From Channallabes apus (taxonomy: Eukaryota; Chordata; Actinopteri; Siluriformes; Clariidae), in NCBI GenBank assembly GCA_030522415.1, contig CM060113.1:18334651-18398650 (forward strand): a stretch of 64,000 nucleotides of DNA. The letters run 5' to 3'. Position 1 is the stretch's first letter. The number at the start of each line of letters is the position of its first letter. This document shows, piece after piece, positions 32,302 to 42,190 of this stretch. The notes beneath the pieces are model-generated. The model did no database searches. It saw only the letters and a list, made by a program, of their open reading frames with translations, and was not told the origin of the DNA. Both the position numbers and the translations under genes were made by a program.

Positions 32302-33205
32302 TATATATATTATTTATCTTTATACTTTTTTATTAACCCCGGATGAGCCTTAGTGATTAGCCGTTAGCCCTTTGTAGCGTGGACGGTAAATCCAAACGCG
32401 GAAGCAAGCGAGTAGGCAGGATAACCACGCAAATTAGTCTAAGGACTCTCACAGAAGGGGAGCAAGGGAAAAACACAACTTTTACCCAGCGTCCTATAAA
32501 CACACACTCGAATCAGAAAGTAAACAATCTGCACCAACATGCGTGGACTCAGTGGTTTGTTTACTCCTCTTATACTTCCGGGGTCGCGCCCGCATTACTT
32601 CCGGGTCCTAGTGCCGGTCGCGGAGCGAGTGTGTGTGTGTGTTTTAAGTCATTCATAGTGTTTTGAAGTCTAAATATTTGCAACTTCCTTGACATAGTTT
32701 CTTTTTAGCCTGAATTAGATTTAATTACATCAGATGAATATCTATTACCTGTTTATTTTAGTATGATTACATATAAATAAATAATAAAAAAAGGCAATAA
32801 TAATCATAAAAAATGCATTTCTCTAGGGAAATGTTATATCGCAAGAAATATCATTATTGCAATATTCAACAACAATATCGCATATCTTCCTAATATCGTG
32901 CAGCCCTAGTAAGAGGCTTGAATTTAAGTTCAATAAGCAGAATATACTGTTCATGTTTGCATGTTTTTATATTGGGAGCTATCTTAACAGTACTGAATAC
33001 TTGACTACTACTATAGTGATACAGTGCATGCTGTCATTTATAAGTAAATCTAGATATAAACATTAACGCATCATAGTGAAGAAAAAAACTGATTTTCTGG
33101 TAACAAAATTGTGTCTAGTAAAAAGGCTGAATGGCTAGTGACTCCGGAAATCCACTAGCCACATTGGCTTGTGAGCAAAAAAGTTTGTCAAGCCCTGATG
33201 CACAC

Positions 33206-33720
33206 ACTCATAGACACGTGTACACACACACACACACATCTCTCTCTCTCACACACAGACGCACACACGCATAAGCACACTCGTACATCACAAATGTTTA
33301 CACACACAGACATCTCTCACTCGCACACATGTACACACACACCTTCACCAGCTTTTTGGAGGTCTTAACAGAAAATTCCCCCTATTCTACACACACATAC
33401 ACACATCTCTCACTCTCACACACATCTCTTACTCACTCACACGCACATCTTTAGATTACAAAGGCTTGATTTGGTGGCTATTGTATGAATTCCCTATGAG
33501 GAGGATATCAAAATGCATGGGGTGCATTGGGTGTGTGTGTGTGATGTACATGTATTTCTGCATGCATGCGCGTGTGTGAGAGAGATGTGAGTGTTAACAT
33601 TTGTTATGTGTATTTGTGTGATATATAAGCGGGTTTGTGCGTGTGTGTGTTTATGTCCGTGTGAGTGTGAGAGTGTTAGCATTTGTGATATGCATGTGTG
33701 TATAATAGGCCACAGATGCT
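33206..33720. repeat. CA/TG-rich low-complexity tract
   Basis: Repeats of CACACA, CTCTCTCACAC and TGTGTG with recurring blocks (CATCACAAATGTT, CATCTCTCACTC, CCAGCTTTTTGGAGGTCTTAA) shared with 25515-25640 and 26900-26947. Sequence changes from C-strand CA to G-strand TG near 33530, so part is an inverted copy. Confidence 0.7.
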
Positions 33721-33726
33721 GGGAGA

Positions 33727-33812
33727 AAAGCATCACACTATGATGTTGCTCAACATGTCGTCATTGAACGTGTCACTGAATATAATGTCATTCAATATAA
33801 TGCCCACTCAGA
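33727..33812. repeat. Right arm of the distant inverted repeat
   Basis: Inverted, diverged copy of 26836-26915. Confidence 0.6.
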
Positions 33813-34234
33813 GTTATTAACCACTTTTCAGCGTAAGGTTAAGGCATTGTCACCTGTTTGAGATATCAAAACATAATGAAAGTGTTTGTACTAAATTAGA
33901 AAAGAATTACATTTTCAGAAATTATCTTTATACTTATATTTCCTATATTTGCATCAAGATATCTTTATATCAAAATATTTAAAAAAGGATTTGCTCAGGA
34001 ACTGTACGACAATGTATCAAATTTGGTATTGTACTGAAAATTCTTAAGCAGCATTAATATACTGTATAAATTCAAACCAAGTCATTTTAAAAAGGTCAAA
34101 TTTTAGGTTAGAGAAGATAATGCATTTCCAGTTAAGGTCCAATTCGATTTCATTGAGTCTGACACATATGGGCCACGGGTGAGCCATATAAACAACATAA
34201 AAAAATCTAAATGTAAGATGCAGAAGCATATATA

Positions 34235-35593
34235 CAGGTCCTTCTCAAAAAATTTGCATATTGTGATGAAGTTCATTATTTTCTGTAATATACTGATAAA
34301 CATTAGACTTTCATATATTTTAGATTCATTACACACAAACTGAAGCAGTTCAAGCCTTTTATTGTTTTAATATTGATTGTGGCATACAGCTCATGAAAAC
34401 CCAAAATCCCTATCTCAAAAAATTTGCATATTTCATCCGACCAATAAAAGAAGTGTTTTTAATACAAAAAAAAAGTCAACCTTCAAATAATTATGTTCAG
34501 TTATGCACTCAATACTTGGTCAGGAATCCTTTTGCAGATTCTTGTGTCTCTCAACTTTCTCTTCACAATATCCCACAGATTCTCTATGGGGTTTAGGTCA
34601 GGAGAGTTGGCAGGCCAATTGAGCACAGTAATACCATGGTCAGTAAACCATTTACCAGTGGTTTTGGCACTGTGAGCAGGTGCCAGGTCGTGCTGAAAAA
34701 TGAAATCTTCATCTCCATAAAGCTTTTCAGCCGATGGAAGCATGAAGTGCTCCAAAATCTCCTGATAGCTAGCTGCATTGACCCTGCCCTTGATAAAACA
34801 CAGTGGACCAACACCAGCCGCTGACATGGCACCCCAGACCATCACTGACTGTGGGTACTTGACACTGGACTTCAGGTATTTTGGCATTTCCCTCTCCCAA
34901 GTCTTCCTCCAGACTCTGGCACCTTGATTTCCGAATGACATGCAAAATTTGCAACCTGTAGCCCATTTCCTGCACACGCCTGTACACGGTGGCTCTGGAT
35001 GTTTCTACTCCAGACTCAGTCCACTGCTTCCGCAGGTCCCCCAAGGTCTGGAATCGGTCCTTCTCCACAATCTTCCTCAGGACCCGGTCACCTCTTCTCG
35101 TTGTGCAGCGTTTTCTGCCACACTTTTTCCTTCCCACAGACTTCCCACTGAGGTGCCTTGATACAGCACTCTGGGAACAGCCTATTCATTCAGAAATTTC
35201 TTTCTGTGTCTTACCCTTTTGCTTGAGGGTGTCAATGATGGCCTTCTGGACAGCAGTCTTACCCATGATTGCGGTTTTAAGTAATGAACCAGGCTGGGAG
35301 TTTTTAAAAGCCTCAGGAATCTTTTGCAGGTGTTTAGAGTTAATATAGTTGATTCAGATGATTAGGTTAATAGCTCGTTTAGAGAACCTTTTCATGATAT
35401 GCAAATTTTGAGATAGGGATTTTGGGTTTTCATGAGCTGTATGCCACAATCATCAATATTAAAACAATAAAAGGCTTGAACTACTTCAGTTGTGTGTAAT
35501 GAATCTAAAATATATGAAAGTCTAATGTTTATCAGTACATTACAGAAAATAATGAACTTTATCACAATATGCAAATTTTTTGAGAAGGACCTG
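34235..35593 (-). mobile_element. Tc1-like element (family CAGGTCCTTCTCAAAA)
   Basis: Begins CAGGTCCTTCTCAAAAAATTTG and ends with its reverse complement; TA on both sides (34233-34234 and 35594-35595). The long inverted repeats contain a second internal copy of CTCAAAAAATTTGCATA (34414 and 35397). The transposase is on the minus strand and broken. It lies about 335 bp inside the intron from timm8a exon 1. Confidence 0.93.
34501..35266 (-). pseudogene. Tc1-like transposase, two deletions and a stop
   Basis: From ATG 35266: MGKTAVQKAIIDTLKQKGKT and EISE, a stop, then IGCSQSAVSRHLSGKSVGRK and RVQEMGYRLQ. About 40 codons holding the first catalytic aspartate box are missing before KFCMSFGNQGARVWRKT. 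The frame then runs YPQSVMVWGAMSAAGVGPL, FIFQHDLAPAHSAKT (second aspartate) and [15 protein letters not shown] (E). The C-terminus is deleted after RDTR and ends RICKRIPDQVLSA. Inactive. Confidence 0.9.
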
Positions 35594-35928
35594 TATATAT
35601 GTGTGTTTGATTATAAGTGCAACTAGAGCAATGAACACCTACTAGGATTCACCCAAATTAGAAAATGTCCCTATATTTATATGCCTAGTGGGTGTGTGGC
35701 TGCGTTATGGCATTTCTCTGGAAATAGAGTTTTAGCCCACAGGCGTGCTGTTTTAATTGTGGTCATCTAAGAAATTTTACATAAAATTTTGTGTGTATCT
35801 TCTTACGCGGGGTCGTGCAACTGCTGTAAGTTTTCGACCTAAACCTAGTTCGTTGGATTAACCTAATTATTTTATGGGATACAATTTAAGTAATTTCATG
35901 CTACATGCTAATTCACGTCTTTCCTTAC

Positions 35929-36039
35929 CCAACAGACTTCTGTCATTTGGTGAACCAGCTGTTGAAACCTTTGCTTTTGAGACTCGATTTCAATGAACTG
36001 CTGAAGCTGGGAGTCAGTCCGCACACCTTCACTATCCAT
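35929..36039 (-). CDS. timm8a: timm8a exon 1 (residues 1-37)
   Basis: The minus strand from ATG at 36039 reads [20 protein letters not shown] and [17 protein letters not shown], then a GTAAGG donor. This is the N-terminal helix and first cysteine (C36) of Tim8A. Joined to exon 2 it completes C36-WEK-C40, then 14 residues, then C55-FIS-C59, exactly the small-Tim twin CX3C spacing, and a 90-residue protein (the human protein is 97). It has no cleavable presequence, as expected for a protein trapped in the intermembrane space by disulfide formation via the Mia40 pathway. The start is the first ATG. A piggyBac-like MITE lies 83 bp upstream, so the core promoter or 5' untranslated region is closely abutted by a transposon. 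Confidence 0.97.
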
Positions 36040-36122
36040 TACATTCGCGTAAGTCAAATGTATAAGTTACTGGAAGATAGCACCTTAATGCTCGTGATCC
36101 TGCCCTTGAAGCGTGAGCTTAA

Positions 36123-36777
36123 CCTGGGTGCGTTCCGATCTGCCTGAAGTATCCTGCGAAGTATAGTTCATAGGGTGTTCAGCCATGTTAAGTGTGATTC
36201 CAAACCGCAGAGAGCGAAAATGTTCCGTTTTAAAGGAAGTACGAACGGTGTAGGGAACGAGTGAACATCAGGTCTTCACTTTACCGGAAAAGGGGAAAAA
36301 AATGTCCAATAAGGCACTGCGTCTCGCTGCAGCGTGGAAAAATGGGGAAAAGGATTTATATATTTATTATCATTATTATCGAGGACGACATCATATTAAA
36401 GCACACATTTAAAATTTTTATTTAACCAAGAAATCCTTAGTGCTATATAGGTAAGCAATCTGTAAAAAATAAATACATATCGTGCATATTTAATCAATTA
36501 TTAATCAATAATTTATCTACAAGTTACACACGTTTCTATATTTTTTGTTTCAATGAGTATTCAATATTTAATGTCCGTAGTGTTAAATTTTCAGAGCAGC
36601 AACGATATGTATCCGAAGTGCTTATGTTACCATGGTAACGCACGGAGGAAGTGACGTCTGTGCTGGCGACTTCGCACGGCGTTTGTCAAGGGAAGTTCCC
36701 TTCATCGACATTCACTGCAAACGAAGCAGGTAGTAGGGAGTACCATGTGAAGTACACTTCGGAAATGAACGCAGCCC
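36123..36777. mobile_element. piggyBac-like MITE upstream of timm8a
   Basis: The ends CCTGGGTGCGTTC and GAACGCAGCCC are imperfect inverted repeats flanked on both sides by TTAA (36119-36122 and 36778-36781), the piggyBac target. The 655-bp interior is non-coding, with a CpG-containing stretch near 36590-36720. It lies 83 bp 5' of the timm8a ATG. Confidence 0.8.
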
Positions 36778-37267
36778 TTAAGTGGACGAAAAAAATTCTT
36801 CTTGAGCCTTATGATGGTTGGCAAATCATCATGCGTGCATCACGCCATCTATTGGTAGGGAATGTATAATGCGATATACTGCAGTGTTTCTCAACTGGTG
36901 GGTCGCGGAGTATGTAGTAAAAAACAACAACAAACGTTTAACTTTTTATTTATACCGGACTTTTATTTTGAAATGCGCGCGCGACAACCGTACCGTTTGA
37001 CATGTGAAATTTCATTTAATTATAGCAGTGGTTCTCAAACTTTTTCTGTCATTCCCCACTTAAGGGGGTGAGCGAATTTTCAAGCCCCACTTGTCAACAA
37101 AATAATAAAGAAATCGGCCAAGTTTACTGTTCATTGAAATATCAATTTCTAAACCAATACGATCAAACACGACCAAGTTAAAAACAGATAAAATACACGT
37201 GCAATTGTTATACAAGGCTTATGTTGTCACTTATCTTTGCATAATTGACCCCATGTTTATTAGCTGC

Positions 37268-37564
37268 TCAGCAATCGTTTGTAGTTTTTTTGCACTGGCC
37301 AATTCTGTATGTAACTTTGAATGAAGCCATTTGTGCTTTGCTGTCCACTGATTCAGATGTTACCATGCGATTATCCTGCTGTCTGTATTCTGCCAGCTTT
37401 CTTTCAAAGACGTCCAGTGGTTTATTATCGTGACTGGAGTGTGTTGTCTCTAAGTGTCTTCCTAATTTGTTGGGTCTCATGCAGTTTAAGACACAAAACA
37501 CACACGGGTCTCTCTTCTGCCCCCACCATCCCCACCATGAATCCAAGCTCAAGATAGGCTTCAT
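37268..37564 (-). pseudogene. hAT transposase N-terminal fragment (ZBED5/8-like)
   Basis: Reads DPCVFCVLNCMRPNKLGRHL, then ETTHSSHDNKPLDVFERKLA: a C-x2-C...H-x4-H zinc finger followed by the FERK motif common to ZBED-type and SCAN/ZNF-annotated hAT proteins. It continues ASFKVTYRIGQCKK and stops. The catalytic region is missing. Confidence 0.7.
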
Positions 37565-37759
37565 TAGTGGTGGGCGATATAACCAAAATCCAATATATCA
37601 CGGTAGAAGCAATTTTCTAACTCAATAACGATATATATCACAATATAGCTATTTATATCTGAAAATGCATAAATAAAAATGAAAACACAAAGAAATTGTT
37701 TTACATAAGTTCATTTTTTTTATGTAATTTTATTTAAACTGTGAATTGCTGGGGTTTGC

Positions 37760-38020
37760 CGCATTTTTTTACTTTGGCCATATTCGTTTGCTGCTTGGAT
37801 TTCAGATGATAGAAAAGGTTTGACGTGTTTCCACCACTTGTTAAAACTGTGCACTTGTGTACCTTCCAAATCACGTTCATCTCATTCATATCACTTTTCT
37901 TACCCAAACCAATTCCACAACACAGACGAGGCACCTTTTTTCTTTACAATCTCCTCGTTGTTGGTTTTGTCACATGTAAGCAAACTCACTGCTGCTGCAG
38001 CGTCTTCTTCCATTGTCGAA
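37760..38020 (-). pseudogene. Second hAT BED-finger fragment, frameshifted
   Basis: Reads EEIVKKKGASSVLWNWFG then, after a shift, KKSDMNEMNVIWKVHKCTVL and TSGGNTSNLFYHLKSKQQ. The GNTSNLFYHL block is typical of BED fingers in ZBED4-like hAT transposases; the first cysteine positions are mutated. No catalytic domain follows. Confidence 0.65.
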
Positions 38021-39009
38021 GTGAAGCCAAACACATCAAAAGTGGGACGAAACCACGGCACCCGATTGAACCCAATATCTGCGCAAATACAGCGCAGCGC
38101 GACTATCTGGATAGCGCAATGATGATCTGGATCGCGCAGCGCCGCTCGAATCACAAACCTGCGCGACCCACTGTGTTTTATTTAAAAACAATTTATTTAA
38201 AATGTCAGGACTGTTTAATATTGTTTCCGCCTTGCCATGCCTGGATTGTACGTGCGCATCCCAGCGGGGTAAAATGTAATTTGATGGTCGGCGCGGTTTA
38301 TTTCTGTCAGAGTCGCGCAGTGCTGCCCAGTGGCTCGCGCAGGTTTGTGATTCGAGCAGCTGCTCAAGTTTGTCCAACGTTAAACCGTTATTGTTCCACT
38401 ATGGTTCCACTTTTTCTCCCGGCCCACAACTGATGTTATTTTAAATTTACTTGTATTAATGATCCATTTATTTGTGTGTGATTGTTTAGTTTTGAGCGTA
38501 CGCTCTTCATTATCAATAAAGAAATTAGAATAGGCACTTTCCTGTTATTTTCCACTAATTTCCTCCCGTTCATTGCGCCCCAGCTGTCATGTCTGTATTC
38601 CCCACTAGTGGGGCGCGCCACACACTTTGAGAACCACTGAATTATAGCAACAAAAATGTTGAAGCGCAAGTACGACCCCGAATATGTAAATTATGGATTT
38701 ACATATATTGACGACAAAAAAGGCTTAAAACCTCAGTTTGTCATATATAGTGTGGTGCTCACAAATATTTACTGTAATATTTCTATAATTTGATACATTT
38801 TGTTAAATGACAGCAATAAAATATTGTTTATTTGTAAGTCTTGGTGATTTTCTTATGATTTTTCTGTCACTACTTGTGTATGTTAACAAATTAATTATAA
38901 AATTATATTATTGTTCCTAAAAATTTGGGTCGCGGCTTGATGACCATGTAAAAATGTGGGTCCCATGGCCAAACCAGTTGAGAACCACTGCATTAGATGA
39001 TACATTCTA

Positions 39010-40290
39010 CAGTGCATCCGGAAAGTATTTCACAGCGCATAATTTTTTCCACATTTTGTTATGTCACAGTTGTCACATCTAAATCTTATATACTTCGCAT
39101 CTAGTATGATGTTCCGTAGTTCAAACCTGGTGCGCTGATTCCAGCTGTTGCACATTCCAAATACTTTTCTAGCAACCGGAAAGTATTAACAGCGCATCAC
39201 TTTTTCCACATTTTGTTATGTCACAGCCTTATTCTAAAATGGATAAAAATTTATTAAATTATTTTTTTTCAGAATTCTACACACAACATCCCATAATGAC
39301 AACATGAAAAAAGTTTACTTGAGATTTTTGCTAATTTATTAAAAATAAAAAAATTGAGAAAGCACATGTATGTACATAAGTATTCACAGCCTTTGCAAAA
39401 TTGAGCTCATTCGCATCTTGTTTCCCCTGATCATCCTTGAGATGTTTCTGCAGCTTAATTGGAGTCCACCTGTGGTAAATTACAGAAACATTTCTGCTGT
39501 TTTGAAGGTCCCAATGAGCACAGTGGTCTTCTCCCAGGTCTGATGAGACTCTCTGGCCACTCTACCATATAGGCCTGATTGGTGGATTGCTGCAGAGATG
39601 GTTATCCTTCTGGAAGGTTCACCTCTCTCCACAGAGAACCAGGTAGCTCTGACAGAGTGACTATCGGGTTCTTGGTCACCTCCCTGACTAAGGCCCTTCT
39701 CCCCCCATCGCTCAGTTTAGATGGCCGGCCAGCTCTAGGAAGAGTCCTGGTGGTTTCGAAGTTCTTCCACTTACGGATGTTGGAGGCCACTGTGCTCATT
39801 GGGACCTTCAAAGCAGCAGAAATCTTTGCTGTAACCTTCTCCAGATTTGTGCCTCGAGACAATCCTGTTTTGGAGGTCTACAGGCAATTTCTTTGACTTC
39901 ATACTTGGTTTGTGCTCTGACATGAACTGTCAACTGTGGGACCTTATATAGACAAGTGTGTGCCTTTCCAAATCATGTCTAATCAACTGAATTTACCACA
40001 GGTGGACTCCAAGTAAGCTGCAGAAACATCTCAAGGATGATCAGGGGAAACAGGATGCGCCTGAGCTCAATTTTGCAAAGGCTGTGGATACTTGTGTACA
40101 TGTGCTTTCTCAATTATTATTATTTTTTTTTATAAATTTGAAAAAATCTCAAGTAAACTTTTTTCATGTTGTCATTATGGGGTGTTGTGTGTAGAATTCT
40201 GAGGAAAAAAATGAATTTAATCCATTTTAGAATAAGGCATAATAAAATGTGGAAAAAGTGATGCGCTGTGAATACTTTCCAGATGCACTG
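39010..40290 (-). mobile_element. Tc1-like element (family A), second copy with duplicated end
   Basis: CAGTGCATCCGGAAAGTATTTCACAGCGC at 39010, with a second copy of the same terminal block (CCGGAAAGTATTAACAGCGCATC) at about 39176, about 165 bp further in. The right end is ACTTTCCAGATGCACTG at 40290. The flank TA is at 39008-39009 only. Contains an N-terminal transposase remnant on the minus strand. Confidence 0.82.
39602..39902 (-). pseudogene. Tc1-like transposase, N-terminal part (family A)
   Basis: From ATG 39902: MKSKKLPVDLQNRIVSRHKS and GEGY, then a frame change to SAALKVPMSTVASNIRKW, TTRTLPRAGRPSKLSD and VTKNPIVTLSELPGSLWREV. Both helix-turn-helix motifs and the GRPS linker are visible. 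The DDE region is deleted. Confidence 0.8.
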
Positions 40291-40417
40291 GATATTTTAA
40301 ACTATGTACTTAATTACAAACTACCTAACAAAAAACATGAACTTTACCTTATGCTGATGAAAATAAAATAATTATATGAACTAACACAAAGATTTAGCTT
40401 CTACCTGTGGCTCAATC

Positions 40418-40632
40418 TCACTCACTCACCGTCTATACCGCTTAATCCTGTATCCAGGGTCGCGGGGAACCTGGAGCCTACTCCATGAAACTCAGGGGAA
40501 CGAGGCGGAGTACACCCTGGACAGGGTGCCAGTCCATCACAGGAGACACACATATTTACTGTACACACTCATTCACACACAACAGGCAATTTGGAAACGC
40601 CAATTCACCTAATCTGCATGTCTTTGGACAGT
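40418..40632 (-). mobile_element. (TCAC)n-tailed SINE-like element, partial
   Basis: CTCACTCACTCACCGTCTATACCGCTTAATCCTG through CACACAACAGGCAATTTGG...CTGCATGTCTTTGG parallels the right half of 14884-15238. It is truncated at GCATGTCTTTGG, where a Tc1 fragment begins. Confidence 0.65.
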
Positions 40633-41430
40633 GCTGCATGAGGTCCAAAAGCCAGCATCAGTCACAGTATGGGGGGTATGCCAATGTCTGTGGCATGGGT
40701 AAATTGCATATCTGTGAGGACATCATTAACACACAAAAAATATGTTCTTTTTGGAGGAACTGCCACTCAATGACCATCTTTTTCAATGAAACCCCAGTAT
40801 TTTCCATGAGGACGATGAAACCACATTCTGCTCAGATTACACATGCAAAGACTCATTACAATTATTTAGTTGGTGACCTGCATACGGTAAGAATGGGGGG
40901 AAACTTGAGCAACTGGTGTATTCAGTGCCCAAATGATTACAAAGTGTTATTAACTGATTATATATAGACTTTGTGCAGTGGTGCGCAAACAGGAAGGGGC
41001 CATCCCCAAACTGCTCCCACAAAGTTGGGAGCATGAAATTGCTCAAAATGTCTTGGTATGCTGACGCATTAAGAGTTCCTTTCACTAGAAGTTAGGGTCT
41101 AAGTCCAACTCCTAAAAAACAACCCCACACCAGTACCAACATTATTGCGCACCTGTGCACAAAGCAAGGTTCATGAAGACATGAATGGTATGAAATAACT
41201 TGGTGTGCCTGGCCTGCACAGAGTTCTGATTTCAACAGAACACCTTTGGGATGAATTAAACCGGAGCCAGACATTTTCATTCAAATCAATGTCTGACCTC
41301 ACATGCACTTCTGGAAGAATGGTCAAAAATTCCCATAAACACATTCCTAAACCTTATGGAAAGTCTTCTCAGAAGAGTTTAAGCTGTTATACAGTAGCTG
41401 CAAAGGATGGACCAACATCATATTAAACCC
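40633..41430. pseudogene. Patchwork of Tc1-like transposase fragments
   Basis: Three scraps abut. 40633-40860 (+) resembles VHEVQKPASVTVWGVCQCLWHG and CHSAQITHA, the middle of one Tc1 subfamily. 40890-41130 (-) reads KGTLNASAYQDILSNFMLP and LWEQFGDGPFLF of another. 41205-41426 (+) reads STEHLWDELNRSQ and VKAVIAAKDGPTSY-like codons from a C-terminus. None retains a catalytic core. Confidence 0.6.
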
Positions 41431-41464
41431 TATGGATTAAGAAGTGGCAATATAGTATATATAT

Positions 41465-41700
41465 TGTAACAGATTTGACCCATGTTGCATGGGCAGCACC
41501 ATAAAGCATGTACATGAGGTGAGGTCTCGCGGGGAAAAGGGTATTTTTTAATTAGCAAAAATGGGGAAAGGAAAGGGGGCACAGGCTGGTGAGTGGTGAC
41601 GACGGGCAGCGTGAGCTCGTATGGGCAGTGGCCACTGCGCGGTTGACTCGTGCTGACTCTCCTCTTCGGAGATGGTCAGACCGGTCCCTCCCAACTCTCC
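41465..41700 (-). mobile_element. Diverged LTR fragment
   Basis: TGTAACAGATTTGACCC...CATGAGGTGAGGTCTCGCGGGGAAAAGGG parallels the reverse complement of the 3' part of the solo LTR at 5372-5882 (TGTAACGGGTTCGACCC...CACGAGGTGAGGTCTTACAGGAAAAAGGG). The GC-rich continuation to about 41940 may belong to it. The other end was not found. Confidence 0.5.
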
Positions 41701-42188
41701 TGTGGGCACGGCCTTAGACGGGAGTCCTCTGTGACATCCGGTGGCTGGGCGGCTTTCCCCCGGCTGGGAACAGTGGCCGTGATGTGTACCTCCTAGCAGC
41801 CTTTTCCTAAGGTACTTCAGGGCGATCGGAATGCACCTCTGGTGTGAGAGATAACTACTGGAGGGCACACTGTGCCCATGAACTCTCCTGTATTTGGACT
41901 TTTTGTGGGCATTAGTTCCAGACATCAGTTCCCAGCACCACATTGCACCACAGCCATGTTGTCTAAAACTTAATCACCCATGCACCTCTCTGACAGTTGT
42001 TCTTTGTCTTGAATCTTTTGTTTAAAATTACTGTAATTTTGATTATTGCTGTTATTCTGTTCTTGTTTCTGTTTATTTTTCTATTTTGCTTCTAAAAGCC
42101 TTATCATCTGCACTTATGCTGTGTCTACAGACCCAATTCCTGATGCAAGATCGACATCATGGTGTAATGGTTGGAGTAAAAATTATTA
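41701..42188. other. Unassigned interval
   Basis: The GC-rich part to about 41940 may be LTR sequence; the remainder is AT-rich with no gene seen. Confidence 0.35.
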
Positions 42189-42190
42189 TA

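Larger units (their letters stand above)
27912..32908. mobile_element. hAT MITE (TAGGGCTGCACGAT family) copy 2, inflated by insertions
   Basis: Same ends as 25742-26779, with perfect duplication GTAAGAGG at 27904-27911 and 32909-32916. Its own sequence is 27912-28085 and about 32290-32908. Between them lie a Tc1-like element, a hAT fragment, a PIF MITE fragment, two hAT copies and a (TA)n array. Confidence 0.92.
26948..33197. mobile_element. Outermost hAT element of the nest
   Basis: Begins CAGGGTTTGACATTGGCACCC and ends AAGTTTGTCAAGCCCTG, inverted ends of hAT type. Flanks ATGCATAC (26940-26947) and ATGCACAC (33198-33205) agree at 7 of 8 bases. Its own sequence is only 26948-27569, 27872-27903 and 32917-33197; the rest is later insertions. 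Subterminal ACTAGCCAC motifs occur at both ends. No transposase is left. Confidence 0.82.
22906..35928 (-). other. timm8a: timm8a intron, 13,023 bp, transposon-filled
   Basis: The minus-strand donor is GTAAGG (35923-35928) and the acceptor is TTTTTGTATAG (22906 upward). The intron interrupts the first CX3C motif between W37 and E38, phase 0. Nearly all of it consists of nested DNA transposons, (CA)n/(TA)n arrays and Tc1-like copies, listed separately. Unassigned parts are 22907-23057, 25640-25741, 26787-26940 and 33840-34232. Confidence 0.93.
37026..38639 (-). mobile_element. Nested hAT element, exact 8-bp TSD
   Basis: CAGTGGTTCTCAAACTTTTTC at the left and CACTTTGAGAACCACTG at the right; perfect duplication AATTATAG at 37018-37025 and 38640-38647. 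The 1,614-bp element contains remnants of two different BED-type fingers on the minus strand and, from about 37565, another hAT end (AGTGGTGGGCGATATAACC). Confidence 0.9.
36882..38990. mobile_element. hAT-like element with TTCTCAACTGG ends
   Basis: Begins CAGTGTTTCTCAACTGGTGGGTCGCG and ends CCAGTTGAGAACCACTG, inverted ends of the Charlie/ZBED type of hAT, with GGGTCGCGG near both ends. No matching 8-bp flanks were found. It is split by a second hAT element at 37026-38639. Confidence 0.75.

Noticed and set aside
32122..32353. Tyr-Ile repeat protein frames
   Set aside because: Translation of a (TA)n microsatellite.
35936..36048. Plus-strand exon with CAG acceptor, 37 open codons ([14 protein letters not shown]...) and a GTAAGT donor
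   Set aside because: The same bases on the minus strand encode timm8a exon 1 with a proper donor, and the protein is recognised. The plus-strand signals are coincidental.
36651..36869. 72-codon plus frame near timm8a as an upstream gene
   Set aside because: It spans the end of the piggyBac-like MITE and flanking DNA; no splice signal or protein signature.
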